Of a DNA stretch of 64,000 nt, positions 15,331 to 23,577 are shown one piece after another (positions within the stretch are counted from its first letter, which is position 1; every line of letters starts with the position of its first letter). The notes beneath the pieces were generated by a model that saw only the letters and a program-made list of their open reading frames with translations, did no database searches and was not told the DNA's origin. The position numbers and the translations under genes were made by a program. The DNA is from Pseudomonas sp. URMO17WK12:I11 (lineage in GTDB: Bacteria; Pseudomonadota; Gammaproteobacteria; Pseudomonadales; Pseudomonadaceae): contig NZ_VEDF01000011.1 in the NCBI RefSeq assembly GCF_007677725.1, positions 1 through 64,000 on the forward strand. The letters run 5' to 3'.

Positions 15331-17385
15331 TCATTTAGGCATGCCGTGCACTACACCGGCAGTGTTGTCGAGCAGGCTCTTGGTCGCGGTCTGAATGAAC
15401 GCCTCGAGCTGCTGCAGCATCTGTGGCTGCTCTGGGCTTTCGATGAGTTCGGCCTTGAACTCGCGGCCCAGTTGGTAGCGATACAGACGCGGACTCATGT
15501 CCTTGGACTCGATGAGCAACTGATCACCCTTGACCAGGCCGACGATCTGCTCGCTGCCAGACGGCTTGATCATGCCCACGCCCTGATCGCCTTGCGGCAG
15601 GTTGAGCAGGTCGCGGCCCCAGCACTGATGGCGGGCTTGGCCACCCAGACGGCCCATGATGGTCGGCACGATATCGACCTGGGTGCCCACGGTGTGGTTG
15701 ATGGCACCGAATTTTTCCTGAATACCGGGGGCGATCAGCAGCAGCGGCACGTTGAAGCGGCCCAGGTCCAGTTCGGTGACTTGCTGGTGGTTGCCAAAGC
15801 CGTGGTCACCGACGATGACGAACAAGGTGTCCTTGAAATAGGGCTCCTTGCGCGCCTTCTCGAAGAACTGCCCCAAGGCCCAGTCGGAATAGCGCATGGC
15901 CGTCAGGTGTTCATCGAGGCGGCCCTGGCCGGTGACTTTCTCCACCGGCAGGTCAGCCGGCAGGGCGTAAGGAGTGTGGTTCGACAAGGTCTGCAACAGC
16001 GCGTAGATCGGCTTCTTGCCATCGTGCTTGGCGAGTTCTTCGTTACCGCGGTCGAACATGTCCTGGTCGGACACGCCCCAGGTCGGGTCGGAGAACACCG
16101 GATTGACGAAGTCGTTACGACCGATGAAGGTGGTCATGCCCTGGTTGCCGAAGAAACCAGACTGGTTGTCCCAGGCGAAGTCGCCGTTATAGACATACAC
16201 ATCGTCATAGTCGCGCGCACCGAGCAGTGCCGGCAGGCCAGACAGCTTGTGGCCGCCCTCTGGGGTCTGCATCAGGTACTCGAAGCCGGGCAGGTTGGGG
16301 AAGCAGGCCATGGTGGCGAACATACCCTGATGGGTATGGGTGCCATTGGAGAAGAAGCGGTCGAACAGCAGCCCTTCCTTGGCCAGTTTGTCGAAGTACG
16401 GGGTGATGTTGTTCGGGCTGCCCAACGCACCCACCGAGTGGCCGGCGAAGCTTTCCATGAGGATGACTACAACGTTCTTGATCGGCAGCGTCCGCTCGGC
16501 TGGCGGCAGGAAGTCGCGGCGCACGGCGGCTTCATCGGCATCGACCAAGGTATCGTGGGCGGTCAACAGCTGCTTGCGCACGGTATCGGTGGCCAGCGCC
16601 TGCTCCAGTACCGGCTTCCAGATGTTGGCGCGGTCTTCACCGAAGCGGCTCTTGGCGGCGTCGATCAGCGTGAGGGTGCCATTCAGGCCCAGCTGGTTGA
16701 CGAAGTTGGAGTCGGTGGTGAAGGCATCGCCCCAGCGCATGGGCGGGCCTTGACGCAAGGTGCCACGGGCGGCGACCACGGCCACCAGCAGGATCACCAT
16801 GAACACCGCCAGGCGGTTGTACCATGGCGCCACCGGGCGCTGGCCAATGCTGCGGGTGGCGCGGTCGATACCCTTGAACAGCAGGCTCAGCAACCAGGTG
16901 CCGAAGGCCCATGCCAACAGGTAGCGCACCACCGGGAAGCCATACCAGAGCATGCTCAGCACGGTCTTCGGGTCTTCCTTGATGTACTGGAACACCAGGC
17001 CGTTCAGGCGCTGGTGAAATTCACGGTAGAAGTCCATCTCCATCAGGCCGAGGAACATCACCACGCTGGAAGTAAGCGTCAGCCAGAAGCGGAACAGGCC
17101 GCGCCGCGCCATCAGCCAGGGGCTGAGGATGGCCAGCAGCAAGGGAATGCTCAGGTACACCACCACCCGCAGGTCGAAACGCAGGCCGTTGAGCAAGCCC
17201 TCGGCAACCGTCGAATAGGGGGTCTCGCCGATCATGTCGCTGTTGTAGGCCAGCAGCGCGAGGCGCACCAGGCTCAGCATCAACATGATCACCAGGGCGC
17301 AAAGCAGCGTGTAGGCCAGGTGCGATTTCAAGGTCGGCGTGAAAGCTCGCGCGCCCTGTTGCTTCAAGGCATCCGTGTTAGCCAT
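15331..17385 (-). CDS. LtaS-family sulfatase / phosphoglycerol transferase
   Basis: The 684-residue protein has five N-terminal membrane helices (about residues 20-190) and a large periplasmic alkaline-phosphatase-fold domain of the LTA synthase type. Visible active-site elements are the metal Glu in VVILMESFAGHS, the nucleophile Thr in SNGTHTHQGMFATM, and VGDHGFGNH. Gram-negative members such as OpgB transfer phosphoglycerol to periplasmic glucans or act on other envelope glycans. The acceptor is unknown. The ATG at 17385 is preferred, and upstream in-frame codons lack family similarity. Confidence 0.9.
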   Translation of the reverse strand: MANTDALKQQGARAFTPTLKSHLAYTLLCALVIMLMLSLVRLALLAYNSDMIGETPYSTVAEGLLNGLRFDLRVVVYLSIPLLLAILSPWLMARRGLFRFWLTLTSSVVMFLGLMEMDFYREFHQRLNGLVFQYIKEDPKTVLSMLWYGFPVVRYLLAWAFGTWLLSLLFKGIDRATRSIGQRPVAPWYNRLAVFMVILLVAVVAARGTLRQGPPMRWGDAFTTDSNFVNQLGLNGTLTLIDAAKSRFGEDRANIWKPVLEQALATDTVRKQLLTAHDTLVDADEAAVRRDFLPPAERTLPIKNVVVILMESFAGHSVGALGSPNNITPYFDKLAKEGLLFDRFFSNGTHTHQGMFATMACFPNLPGFEYLMQTPEGGHKLSGLPALLGARDYDDVYVYNGDFAWDNQSGFFGNQGMTTFIGRNDFVNPVFSDPTWGVSDQDMFDRGNEELAKHDGKKPIYALLQTLSNHTPYALPADLPVEKVTGQGRLDEHLTAMRYSDWALGQFFEKARKEPYFKDTLFVIVGDHGFGNHQQVTELDLGRFNVPLLLIAPGIQEKFGAINHTVGTQVDIVPTIMGRLGGQARHQCWGRDLLNLPQGDQGVGMIKPSGSEQIVGLVKGDQLLIESKDMSPRLYRYQLGREFKAELIESPEQPQMLQQLEAFIQTATKSLLDNTAGVVHGMPK

Positions 17386-17490
17386 GAAAGAGGAAGTCCT
17401 AGGATTGCGGGTTGCTAAGAGGGCGCCGGGCGTTACCCAGCGCAGCATTGTGCGGGTGCGGATTCTCTTTAAACCAATGTGAAAATTTTG

Positions 17491-17718
17491 TCACGACCCT
17501 GTTGCTGATTTTGTCGAGCCCGCCCCCCGGGCGCCCGCGGTGCAGCGCGGGCCGGCGATGGCCCAGATGATCACCCCGAGCACGGGCAGCAGTGCGATCA
17601 GCAGCACCCATAGCGTCTTGACGACCGCCGTGGCAGCGCTGCGCAACACGTTGTAGATCGCCCACAGGCTCAAGCCCAGCAGCGCCAGGCCAACCAGGTC
17701 GTTGAATGCAGCGCTCAT
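17491..17718 (-). CDS. PLDc_N-type small membrane protein
   Basis: The 75-residue product has two hydrophobic helices (residues 7-25 and 33-52) separated by a short polar turn, with LPVLGVIIWAIAGPR near the second. This is the pattern of the phospholipase D N-terminal (PLDc_N) two-helix domain found alone in many small proteins. The ATG at 17718 matches the domain start. It diverges from the ZIP transporter. Function is unknown. Confidence 0.72.
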   Translation of the reverse strand: MSAAFNDLVGLALLGLSLWAIYNVLRSAATAVVKTLWVLLIALLPVLGVIIWAIAGPRCTAGARGAGSTKSATGS

Positions 17719-17840
17719 TCGCCAGCTCCTCCATGAAAGGCTTGGCAGCATACGCGTCTATCGAACCAATAGAAGGGAATCCTTGGCCACACCCACCGGT
17801 CACTGAATAAACTGGTCGCATTCATGAATTCGAGGTTTAC

Positions 17841-18782
17841 ATGCCCCCCGCCCACACCGACAGCGCCGTCCCACCCTCTTCCATGCGCAGCGCCTGGCGC
17901 CAGCAGATGCGCAGCACGCCCTGGCTCAGCGCGGGCCTGGGGGCCAGCCTGCTGGCGGTGCTGGTGCTGCTGGTAGCGAGCTTCTGGAACGCGGTGAACG
18001 GCGATCATGCCGACAACTTGCACCTGGCGCTGCTGGGCGGGCTGTCGGGCTTCGCGGCGACTGCGCTGGGGGCCGGGCTTGCCGTGGTACTGCGCGACGT
18101 CAGTACGCGCAGCCAGGACGTCATGCTGGGCTTCGCTGCCGGCATGATGCTGGCGGCCAGCTCGTTTTCGCTGATTCTGCCGGGCCTGGATGCCGCCCGG
18201 GAGATCACCGGCAGCGGCCCTGGCGCTGCATTCACGGTGGTACTGGGCATGGGCCTTGGCGTGTTGCTGATGCTCGGCCTGGACCGTTTCACCCCTCACG
18301 AGCATGAAAGCACCGGGCCTTGTGGGCCGGATGCCGAGCGCATCAACCGGGTCTGGTTGTTCGTCTTGGCAATCACCTTGCACAACCTGCCCGAGGGCAT
18401 GGCGATCGGCGTCAGTTTCGCCAATGGCGACATGAACATTGGCCTGCCGCTGACCAGCGCCATTGCCATTCAGGACATTCCAGAAGGCCTGGCCGTGGCA
18501 CTGGCGTTGCGCGCGACCGGCTTGTCGAACCTGAAAGCTGCACTGGTGGCGGTGGGCTCCGGGTTGATGGAGCCGCTGGGCGCGGTGATCGGCTTGGGCA
18601 TCTCGACCGGCTTTGCCCTCGCCTACCCCATCAGCATGGGCCTGGCGGCCGGTGCGATGATCTTCGTGGTGTCCCACGAGGTGATCCCGGAAACCCACCG
18701 CCATGGCCACCAGACGTCGGCGACCTTGGGCTTGATGGGTGGCTTTGCGGTGATGATGTTTCTCGACACCGCGCTGGGCTGA
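17841..18782 (+). CDS. ZIP-family metal transporter
   Basis: This 313-residue inner-membrane protein has eight hydrophobic segments and both ZIP metal motifs, HNLPEGMAIG in helix 4 and QDIPEGLAVA in helix 5. A short histidine stretch (FTPHEHE) lies in the cytoplasmic loop between helices 3 and 4, and SHEVIPETHRHGHQ near helix 7. It belongs to the GufA/ZupT-like branch that carries Zn and other divalent metals. I saw no Zur box upstream. Confidence 0.92.
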   Translation: MPPAHTDSAVPPSSMRSAWRQQMRSTPWLSAGLGASLLAVLVLLVASFWNAVNGDHADNLHLALLGGLSGFAATALGAGLAVVLRDVSTRSQDVMLGFAAGMMLAASSFSLILPGLDAAREITGSGPGAAFTVVLGMGLGVLLMLGLDRFTPHEHESTGPCGPDAERINRVWLFVLAITLHNLPEGMAIGVSFANGDMNIGLPLTSAIAIQDIPEGLAVALALRATGLSNLKAALVAVGSGLMEPLGAVIGLGISTGFALAYPISMGLAAGAMIFVVSHEVIPETHRHGHQTSATLGLMGGFAVMMFLDTALG

Positions 18783-18804
18783 GGGTGACAGGCAGGCCCG
18801 CAGC

Positions 18805-19335
18805 TCAGACGTGCACCGCGACCTTGAGCGCTTCCAGTGCCGGTTCGACCTTGATACCGAGCTCTGCGCCCAGGTCCAGGACACGCTGCAGATCCTGCTG
18901 ACCGACCATGACCATTTGCAGTTCGTCGTCCAATAGCTGGCTGAAATTGAGCAGCACGTAGCCGCCCGCCTCCTTGTTCAACGCGCCCATCTGCACCTGG
19001 ATGCGGTTGAGAGCGGTCAAAGGCTCGGTGCGCGCCAGCTGCTTGGGCTTGAGGGTGAACGGCACGCTCTTGTCGAAGGACTCGCTGATGTGCTGGAACA
19101 GCTCTTGGTAGCTGTCGGCCTGAAACACCACGGTATCGGGCAAGCTGCCAAGCACCACCCATTCACCGAGGGGTATCGGGAAGCTGTCGTCGTAGTTGAT
19201 ATCAGGATTGGCGGCGAGGAAAGCGGCCGGATCGGCGTAGGCCTGGGCGGCTTCCTCGGCGATGCGCTCGATCTCCTCATCGCGCATGCAACCGGCGCCG
19301 ATGAGGCGAATGAATTCGAGCAACTGGATTTTCAT
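18805..19335 (-). CDS. conserved hypothetical protein
   Basis: The 176-residue soluble protein begins MKIQLLEFIRLIGAGCMRDEEIE and has an acidic helical N-terminal third and a beta-rich remainder (LPDTVVFQADSYQELFQHI, then GGYVLLNFSQLLDDELQMVMVG). There is no signal peptide. I do not recognise a family or catalytic motif. It converges on the ZIP gene and lies 57 bases downstream of the ankyrin gene on the same strand, so the two may form a short operon. Confidence 0.75.
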   Translation of the reverse strand: MKIQLLEFIRLIGAGCMRDEEIERIAEEAAQAYADPAAFLAANPDINYDDSFPIPLGEWVVLGSLPDTVVFQADSYQELFQHISESFDKSVPFTLKPKQLARTEPLTALNRIQVQMGALNKEAGGYVLLNFSQLLDDELQMVMVGQQDLQRVLDLGAELGIKVEPALEALKVAVHV

Positions 19336-19392
19336 GAAGGGGCCTGCGGCGCGGAAAAGTCGCCAAGGATAGCCGCAAAAGCCCCCGAACCG

Positions 19393-19917
19393 TTAGCCGG
19401 CCAGCGCTTGCAGGCGAGCTGCCGCATCGACCGCGCCCATGGTCTGCGCCGCCATCAGCGCCGTGGCACCGCGCGCGTCCTGGCGCGCTGGGTCAGCGCC
19501 CTGGTCCAGCAGATAGTCGAGGATTTCGAGGCGGTTGAACATCGCCGCCAGCATCAATGCCGTGCGCCCGTCCTCAGCAGCCGCATCGACCGGCACGCCA
19601 CTGTCGAGCAGCAAGCGAATCATCGCCATATCGCCCTTGAAGGCGGCGCCGGCGATCGGCAACTGGCCATTGTCGTTGGCAATCAAGGGATCGGCCCCAT
19701 GCGCCAGCAGTACCTGCACGGCCTGGTGGTGGCCATGGTAGCTGGCCAGCATCAGCAGGGTGTCGCCCTTGTGGTTGCGCAGGTTGGCGGGCAGTCCGCT
19801 GTCCAGCAGGCGTTCAAGCATCTGGGCATCGCCTTGGCGGGCACGCTCGAAGACTTGATCGGCAAAGGCTGCGGCTTCATCTTCGGTCATGGCGACGGCG
19901 GCGGGTTGTGCGGACAT
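19393..19917 (-). CDS. ankyrin-repeat protein
   Basis: The 174-residue protein is almost wholly ankyrin repeats: four clear units with the G-TLLMLA / H-A-VLL-HGADP pattern, for example GDTLLMLASYHGHHQAVQVLLAHGADP split over residues 50-76, then a DGRTALMLAA unit. Without a signal peptide it should be a cytoplasmic protein-interaction module. Similar small ankyrin proteins in P. aeruginosa accompany catalase, but no catalase is nearby here. Partner unknown. Confidence 0.9.
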   Translation of the reverse strand: MSAQPAAVAMTEDEAAAFADQVFERARQGDAQMLERLLDSGLPANLRNHKGDTLLMLASYHGHHQAVQVLLAHGADPLIANDNGQLPIAGAAFKGDMAMIRLLLDSGVPVDAAAEDGRTALMLAAMFNRLEILDYLLDQGADPARQDARGATALMAAQTMGAVDAAARLQALAG

Positions 19918-20019
19918 GAGGGAACCTCCTGGTAGTAAATGTTGCCCAAGTCTTTGTCAGGCATGCCATTGCCGTCAAAGGTTCCGAATCTATGGGCCTG
20001 ATAGACAAACGCCTGACCC

Positions 20020-20046
20020 GTGCAAATTGCACTGTGCAAATTGCAC
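20020..20046. promoter_or_regulatory. tandem dyad operator-like boxes
   Basis: Two copies of GTGCAAATTGCAC (20020-20032 and 20034-20046) are perfectly repeated at 14-base centre spacing. Each is itself a dyad (GTGCAA, A, TTGCAC). A weaker related stretch, TTGCAGGCTGCAC, follows at about 20050. They lie 103 bases upstream of the ankyrin start and 140 bases upstream of the DUF3509 start. They look like binding sites for a dimeric regulator, which I cannot name. Confidence 0.55.
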
Positions 20047-20128
20047 GACCTTGCAGGCTGCACGGCAAGGGGTTCTGAAAATTCTCTCAACCACCTGATT
20101 TTAAAGGGTTTTCCCGGATCGCCATTTT

Positions 20129-20144
20129 TGGCACGGTCGCTGCA
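20129..20144 (+). promoter_or_regulatory. candidate sigma-54 promoter of the DUF3509 gene
   Basis: TGGCACGGTCGCTGCA fits TGGCACG-N4-TTGCA with one mismatch. The invariant GG (20130-20131) and GC (20142-20143) are separated by exactly 10 bases, the required -24/-12 spacing. The expected transcription start is about 30 bases before the ATG at 20187. The tandem dyads about 85-110 bases upstream could be activator sites, although they do not resemble a known RpoN-activator box. Confidence 0.5.
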
Positions 20145-20186
20145 ACTATCCACTCATGTCTGCCAACCTAACAGTCAGGAGTTGAT

Positions 20187-20459
20187 ATGGACCTCATCCA
20201 GGAAAAATTCGTCTCGGTGTTCCCGGCCTACCAAGTCGCCACCCAGCCTCGCCCTGATGGTGGCGTACTGCTGACCCTGCGCGCCGCCGATGGCAAAGTC
20301 ACTCGCCGCGTGCTGACCTATGGACAACTGCACAGCGCCGAGCAGCTGTCCTGGGCTATCAGTGCAATCCGCCGGGACCTGGCTGAACAGGCCAGCGAGC
20401 TGCCCGTTATTTCGATGTTGCAAAGCCAGCAGCGTTTCGCGTTGCCGACCTACCGCTGA
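20187..20459 (+). CDS. DUF3509 protein
   Basis: This 90-residue protein matches the Pseudomonas-specific DUF3509 family: MDLIQEKFVSVFPAY, then RPDGGVLLTLRAADG, then YGQLHSAEQLSWAISAIRRDL. It is soluble, with no signal peptide and no known activity. A good AGTCAGGAGTTG ribosome site precedes the ATG. A candidate sigma-54 promoter lies upstream and an inverted pair of REP elements downstream. Confidence 0.88.
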   Translation: MDLIQEKFVSVFPAYQVATQPRPDGGVLLTLRAADGKVTRRVLTYGQLHSAEQLSWAISAIRRDLAEQASELPVISMLQSQQRFALPTYR

Positions 20460-20470
20460 GTTTTGTCTGT

Positions 20471-20506
20471 ACCGGCCTTTCGCGATGTGAATCAACTCCT
20501 ACACAG
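20471..20506 (-). repeat. REP element (degenerate), left partner of a BIME-like pair
   Basis: Read on the minus strand this is CTGTGTAGGAGTTGATT, then CACATCGCGAAAGGCCGGT, which follows the P. putida REP consensus (GTAGGAGC...CGCGAAGAGGCCGG) with several changes. The inverted partner is at 20538-20573. Confidence 0.65.
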
Positions 20507-20537
20507 ATACTGCAGTGCCCATAGGGATGGCGGGGTA

Positions 20538-20573
20538 CCTGCGTAGGAGCTGACTTACCCGTGAAGGGCCCGG
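20538..20573 (+). repeat. REP element (degenerate), right partner of a BIME-like pair
   Basis: CCTGCGTAGGAGCTGACTT, then ACCCGTGAAGGGCCCGG, matches the same REP consensus in the opposite orientation to 20471-20506. The pair sits between the convergent DUF3509 and ARD-like genes, where it may serve as a transcription stop and mRNA stabiliser. Confidence 0.65.
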
Positions 20574-20580
20574 TCAGACA

Positions 20581-21117
20581 CTAAAACTCATCGATTCCGG
20601 CAAACAACCGGGCTGATTCATCGCCCGTGAACGTCAGTTGAGCGCCCTGCTCATCCTTGGTCAAGCGCACCGCCACACAGAACGGGTTATCCCCTAGCTC
20701 GATCCAACGCCTAGCGCCTGCTGGCACCAGCAGCTGATCGCCCTTCTCGCACACTACCGCATACACCCAATCCTCCACTCGCACTGCCAGTTGCGCACGC
20801 CCCGTGACCACCGCGAATACCTCGTCGCTGGCGATGACGTGCTCGGCGCGCAGATCCGCCTGTGCAGCATCGACACCGTCACGGTTGATTAGCCTGCAGG
20901 CCGCGCTCCCGTGCCTGTCCATCAGCTGGTCAAGATGCACGCGACAGGCATCGAGCACGTGCGCGTCGCTGCCGCCGGGACGCACGCGCAGTTCGATCGG
21001 CGTGTGGCTGAAGGTCAAGCCAGCCTGGGCCAGGGTATTGGCGATGTCGTCCAGGTGCGTAAGCACCTTGTTCGGCAAGCCCGGGCTGGACGCATGAAAA
21101 ACGCAAAGGATGCTCAT
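20581..21117 (-). CDS. acireductone dioxygenase homologue lacking two metal ligands
   Basis: The 178-residue cupin matches bacterial ARD (MtnD) in length and layout, with VYAVVCEKGDQLLVPAGARRW and a C-terminal FTGDESARLFAGI. The canonical ligand motif EHTHxxDE reads EHVIASDE here, so the second His is Ile. The late His of PAxxxHW is Arg (PAGARRW). Only one His and the Glu of the four Fe/Ni ligands remain, so ordinary methionine-salvage dioxygenase activity is doubtful. Its start overlaps the stop of the MFS gene by 4 bases (ATGA), indicating coupled translation. No mtnB or mtnC is nearby. Confidence 0.82.
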   Translation of the reverse strand: MSILCVFHASSPGLPNKVLTHLDDIANTLAQAGLTFSHTPIELRVRPGGSDAHVLDACRVHLDQLMDRHGSAACRLINRDGVDAAQADLRAEHVIASDEVFAVVTGRAQLAVRVEDWVYAVVCEKGDQLLVPAGARRWIELGDNPFCVAVRLTKDEQGAQLTFTGDESARLFAGIDEF

Positions 21118-22271
21118 CGGCTACGGGTCCTGGTGGCAATCAAACAAGTGGCAATGATAACGGCTGCAGCCAGCGCTGCGGCACTGGCCATACCAAAGGT
21201 GAAGGCCGGCCCCAGCTGTTTCCAGCTATACCCTGAATACAGCGCGCCCAGCGCGCCGCCGGTGCCGGACAGCGCGGCATACAGCGCCTGCCCCTGCCCT
21301 TGCTGGCGCGCGCCGAAGCTGGACTGGACGAAGGCGATGCTTGCGGCGTGGAAACAACCGAAGGTGGCTGCGTGCAGCACCTGGGCGACAATCAGCACCA
21401 CCGGCTCATCGGCCAGATTGCCCAACAGCAACCAGCGCAATGCCGCCAGCAGGAAGCTGACCAGCAATACCGATTGCACGCTGAAGCGGGCGAATACCCG
21501 GCCCATGAGCATGAACATCAGCACTTCGGCAACCACGCCCAATGCCCACAGCAGGCCGATGGCTCCCCGGCTGTAGCCCAAATGCTCGAGGTGCAGGGTG
21601 AGAAACGTGTAGTAAGGCCCGTGGCTCAGCTGCATCAACGCCACGCACACATAGAACGCCAGCACCCCCGGAGCGCCCAGTTGGCGCAAAAAGCCGCCGG
21701 CCGCCGGCCGCTCGACATGCTCGACGGGGTGTGCGTTAGGTACCCACAGGCTGGCGGCGACGATAGCGGCCATCACGGTCACCAGCGCGACCGGGTAGAT
21801 GTCCAGGCTCAACCATTCGAACAGCCGCCCGAGCCCGACCACGGTAATGATGAAGCCGATCGAGCCCCATAGCCGCACCTGGCTGTAGCGCGACGTCTGG
21901 CCATGCAGGTGAGCCAGGGTGATGACTTCGAACTGCGGCAGTACGGCATGCCAAAAGAAGGCGTGCAGCGCCATGACCAGCGCCAGCCAGGCGTAGCTCG
22001 TGCCGAAGAAGATCAGCGAAAAGCTCGCCAGGGTGGCCAATGCGCCCAGGCGCACGATCAACAGGCGCTGACCGCTGCGGTCGCCGAGCCAGCCCCACAG
22101 GTTGGGCGCGACGCAGCGCATCAGCATGGGGATGGCCACCAGCTCGCCGATGCGTGCCGCCGAAAAGCCCAGGTGGTCGAAATACAACGCCAGGAACGGC
22201 GCCGTGGCGCCCAGCAGCGCGAAATAGCACAGGTAGAAACTGGACAGCCGCCAGTAGGGAATCGCAGGCAT
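21114..22271 (-). CDS. MFS transporter, HcaT-like
   Basis: The 385-residue transporter has 12 hydrophobic segments. It resembles the nucleoside:H+ / 3-phenylpropionate (HcaT/LacY-like) MFS branch, with YLCYFALLGATAPFLALYF at the start and RLWGSIGFI in mid-protein. The ATG at 22271 opens at MPAIPYWRLSS, the family start. An upstream in-frame ATG would add about 34 atypical residues. It overlaps the ARD-like gene by 4 bases and follows aroC by 89 bases on the same strand, so it may share the aroC transcript. Substrate unknown. Confidence 0.87.
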   Translation of the reverse strand: MPAIPYWRLSSFYLCYFALLGATAPFLALYFDHLGFSAARIGELVAIPMLMRCVAPNLWGWLGDRSGQRLLIVRLGALATLASFSLIFFGTSYAWLALVMALHAFFWHAVLPQFEVITLAHLHGQTSRYSQVRLWGSIGFIITVVGLGRLFEWLSLDIYPVALVTVMAAIVAASLWVPNAHPVEHVERPAAGGFLRQLGAPGVLAFYVCVALMQLSHGPYYTFLTLHLEHLGYSRGAIGLLWALGVVAEVLMFMLMGRVFARFSVQSVLLVSFLLAALRWLLLGNLADEPVVLIVAQVLHAATFGCFHAASIAFVQSSFGARQQGQGQALYAALSGTGGALGALYSGYSWKQLGPAFTFGMASAAALAAAVIIATCLIATRTRSR

Positions 22272-22360
22272 GGGCAAAGCCTTGTGTGGCCGGTCCGAGC
22301 CCTTGAGCGCAAGTTGCAGGCGCTCTTCAGACGAGCGCGAAAGCATCGGACCTGGCGGTA

Positions 22361-23452
22361 TCAGAGCTGACGCAACACCGGCGTACCCACCTTGACGTCG
22401 GCGTTCTGCGCGCGATGGCGCAGCAGGTGGTCCATTAGCGCAATCGCCATCATGGCCTCGGCGATCGGCGTGGCGCGAATGCCCACGCACGGGTCGTGAC
22501 GGCCCTTGGTGATGACATCGACCGGGTTGCCGTGGACGTCGATCGAGCGCCCAGGGGTGGTGATGCTGGAGGTCGGTTTCAATGCCAGGTGCGCCACGAT
22601 CGGCTGACCCGAGCTGATGCCGCCGAGGATGCCACCGGCGTTGTTGCTGAGAAAGCCCTCGGCCGTCAGCTCGTCGCGGTGTTCGGTGCCGCGCTGGGCC
22701 ACGCTGGCGAAGCCTGCGCCGATTTCTACACCCTTGACCGCGTTGATGCTCATCAGTGCGTGGGCAAGTTCGGCGTCGAGACGGTCGAAGATCGGCTCGC
22801 CCAGGCCCGGCATCACGCCTTCGGCGACCACGGTGATCTTGGCCCCGACCGAATCCTGATCGCGGCGCAGCTGGTCCATGTACGCTTCAAGCTCCGGCAC
22901 CTTGCTTGGGTCTGGGCTGAAGAAGGCGTTCTGCTCGACCGACTCCCAGGTCTTGAACGGGATGTCGATCGGGCCCAATTGGCTCATGTAACCGCGCACC
23001 CGAATGCCCTGGGTCGCCAGGTATTTCTTGGCGATGGCACCGGCCGCCACCCGCATCGCGGTTTCGCGCGCCGAGCTACGCCCGCCGCCGCGGTAGTCGC
23101 GCACGCCGTACTTGTGGTGGTAGGTGTAGTCGGCGTGGGCGGGGCGGAACAGGTCCTTGATCGCCGAGTAGTCCTTGGACTTCTGGTCGGTGTTGCGGAT
23201 CAACAGCCCGATCGAGCAGCCAGTGGTGCGCCCCTCGAACACGCCGGAGAGGATTTCCACTTCGTCCGCTTCCTGGCGCTGGGTGGTATGCCGGCTGGTG
23301 CCGGGCTTGCGCCGGTCGAGATCGTGCTGCAGGTCGGCCAGGGAAATCTCCAGGCCCGGTGGGCACCCATCGACAATGGCGACCAACGCCGGTCCATGGC
23401 TTTCGCCAGCGGTGGTGACAGTGAACAGCTTGCCGTAGGTATTGCCGGACAT
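22361..23452 (-). CDS. aroC: chorismate synthase
   Basis: The 363-residue enzyme catalyses the last step of the shikimate pathway, EPSP to chorismate, with reduced FMN. It opens MSGNTYGKLFTVTTAGESHG, the standard signature 1, and contains GGGRSSARET (signature 2) and RATPIAEAMM near the C terminus. Length is typical for the bacterial enzyme. It is divergent from the hydrolase at 23578 and precedes the MFS gene. Confidence 0.98.
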   Translation of the reverse strand: MSGNTYGKLFTVTTAGESHGPALVAIVDGCPPGLEISLADLQHDLDRRKPGTSRHTTQRQEADEVEILSGVFEGRTTGCSIGLLIRNTDQKSKDYSAIKDLFRPAHADYTYHHKYGVRDYRGGGRSSARETAMRVAAGAIAKKYLATQGIRVRGYMSQLGPIDIPFKTWESVEQNAFFSPDPSKVPELEAYMDQLRRDQDSVGAKITVVAEGVMPGLGEPIFDRLDAELAHALMSINAVKGVEIGAGFASVAQRGTEHRDELTAEGFLSNNAGGILGGISSGQPIVAHLALKPTSSITTPGRSIDVHGNPVDVITKGRHDPCVGIRATPIAEAMMAIALMDHLLRHRAQNADVKVGTPVLRQL

Positions 23453-23577
23453 GAGCGCTCCGCGAAATCAGCCTGAAGTGATCGAAAGCGCGCAGTATAC
23501 AGATGGTTCGGCTGCCTGTGCTGGAGAACCTTCCCGCGCCGCCCAGGTCGAAAAATCACCTCCCCATGTAGTACCGC

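Noticed and set aside
15253..17418. A 721-codon open frame on the plus strand opposite the LtaS-type gene
   Set aside because: Its translation is rich in His, Gln, Arg and Ala, typical of the antisense frame of a high-GC gene. The minus frame has clear sulfatase motifs.
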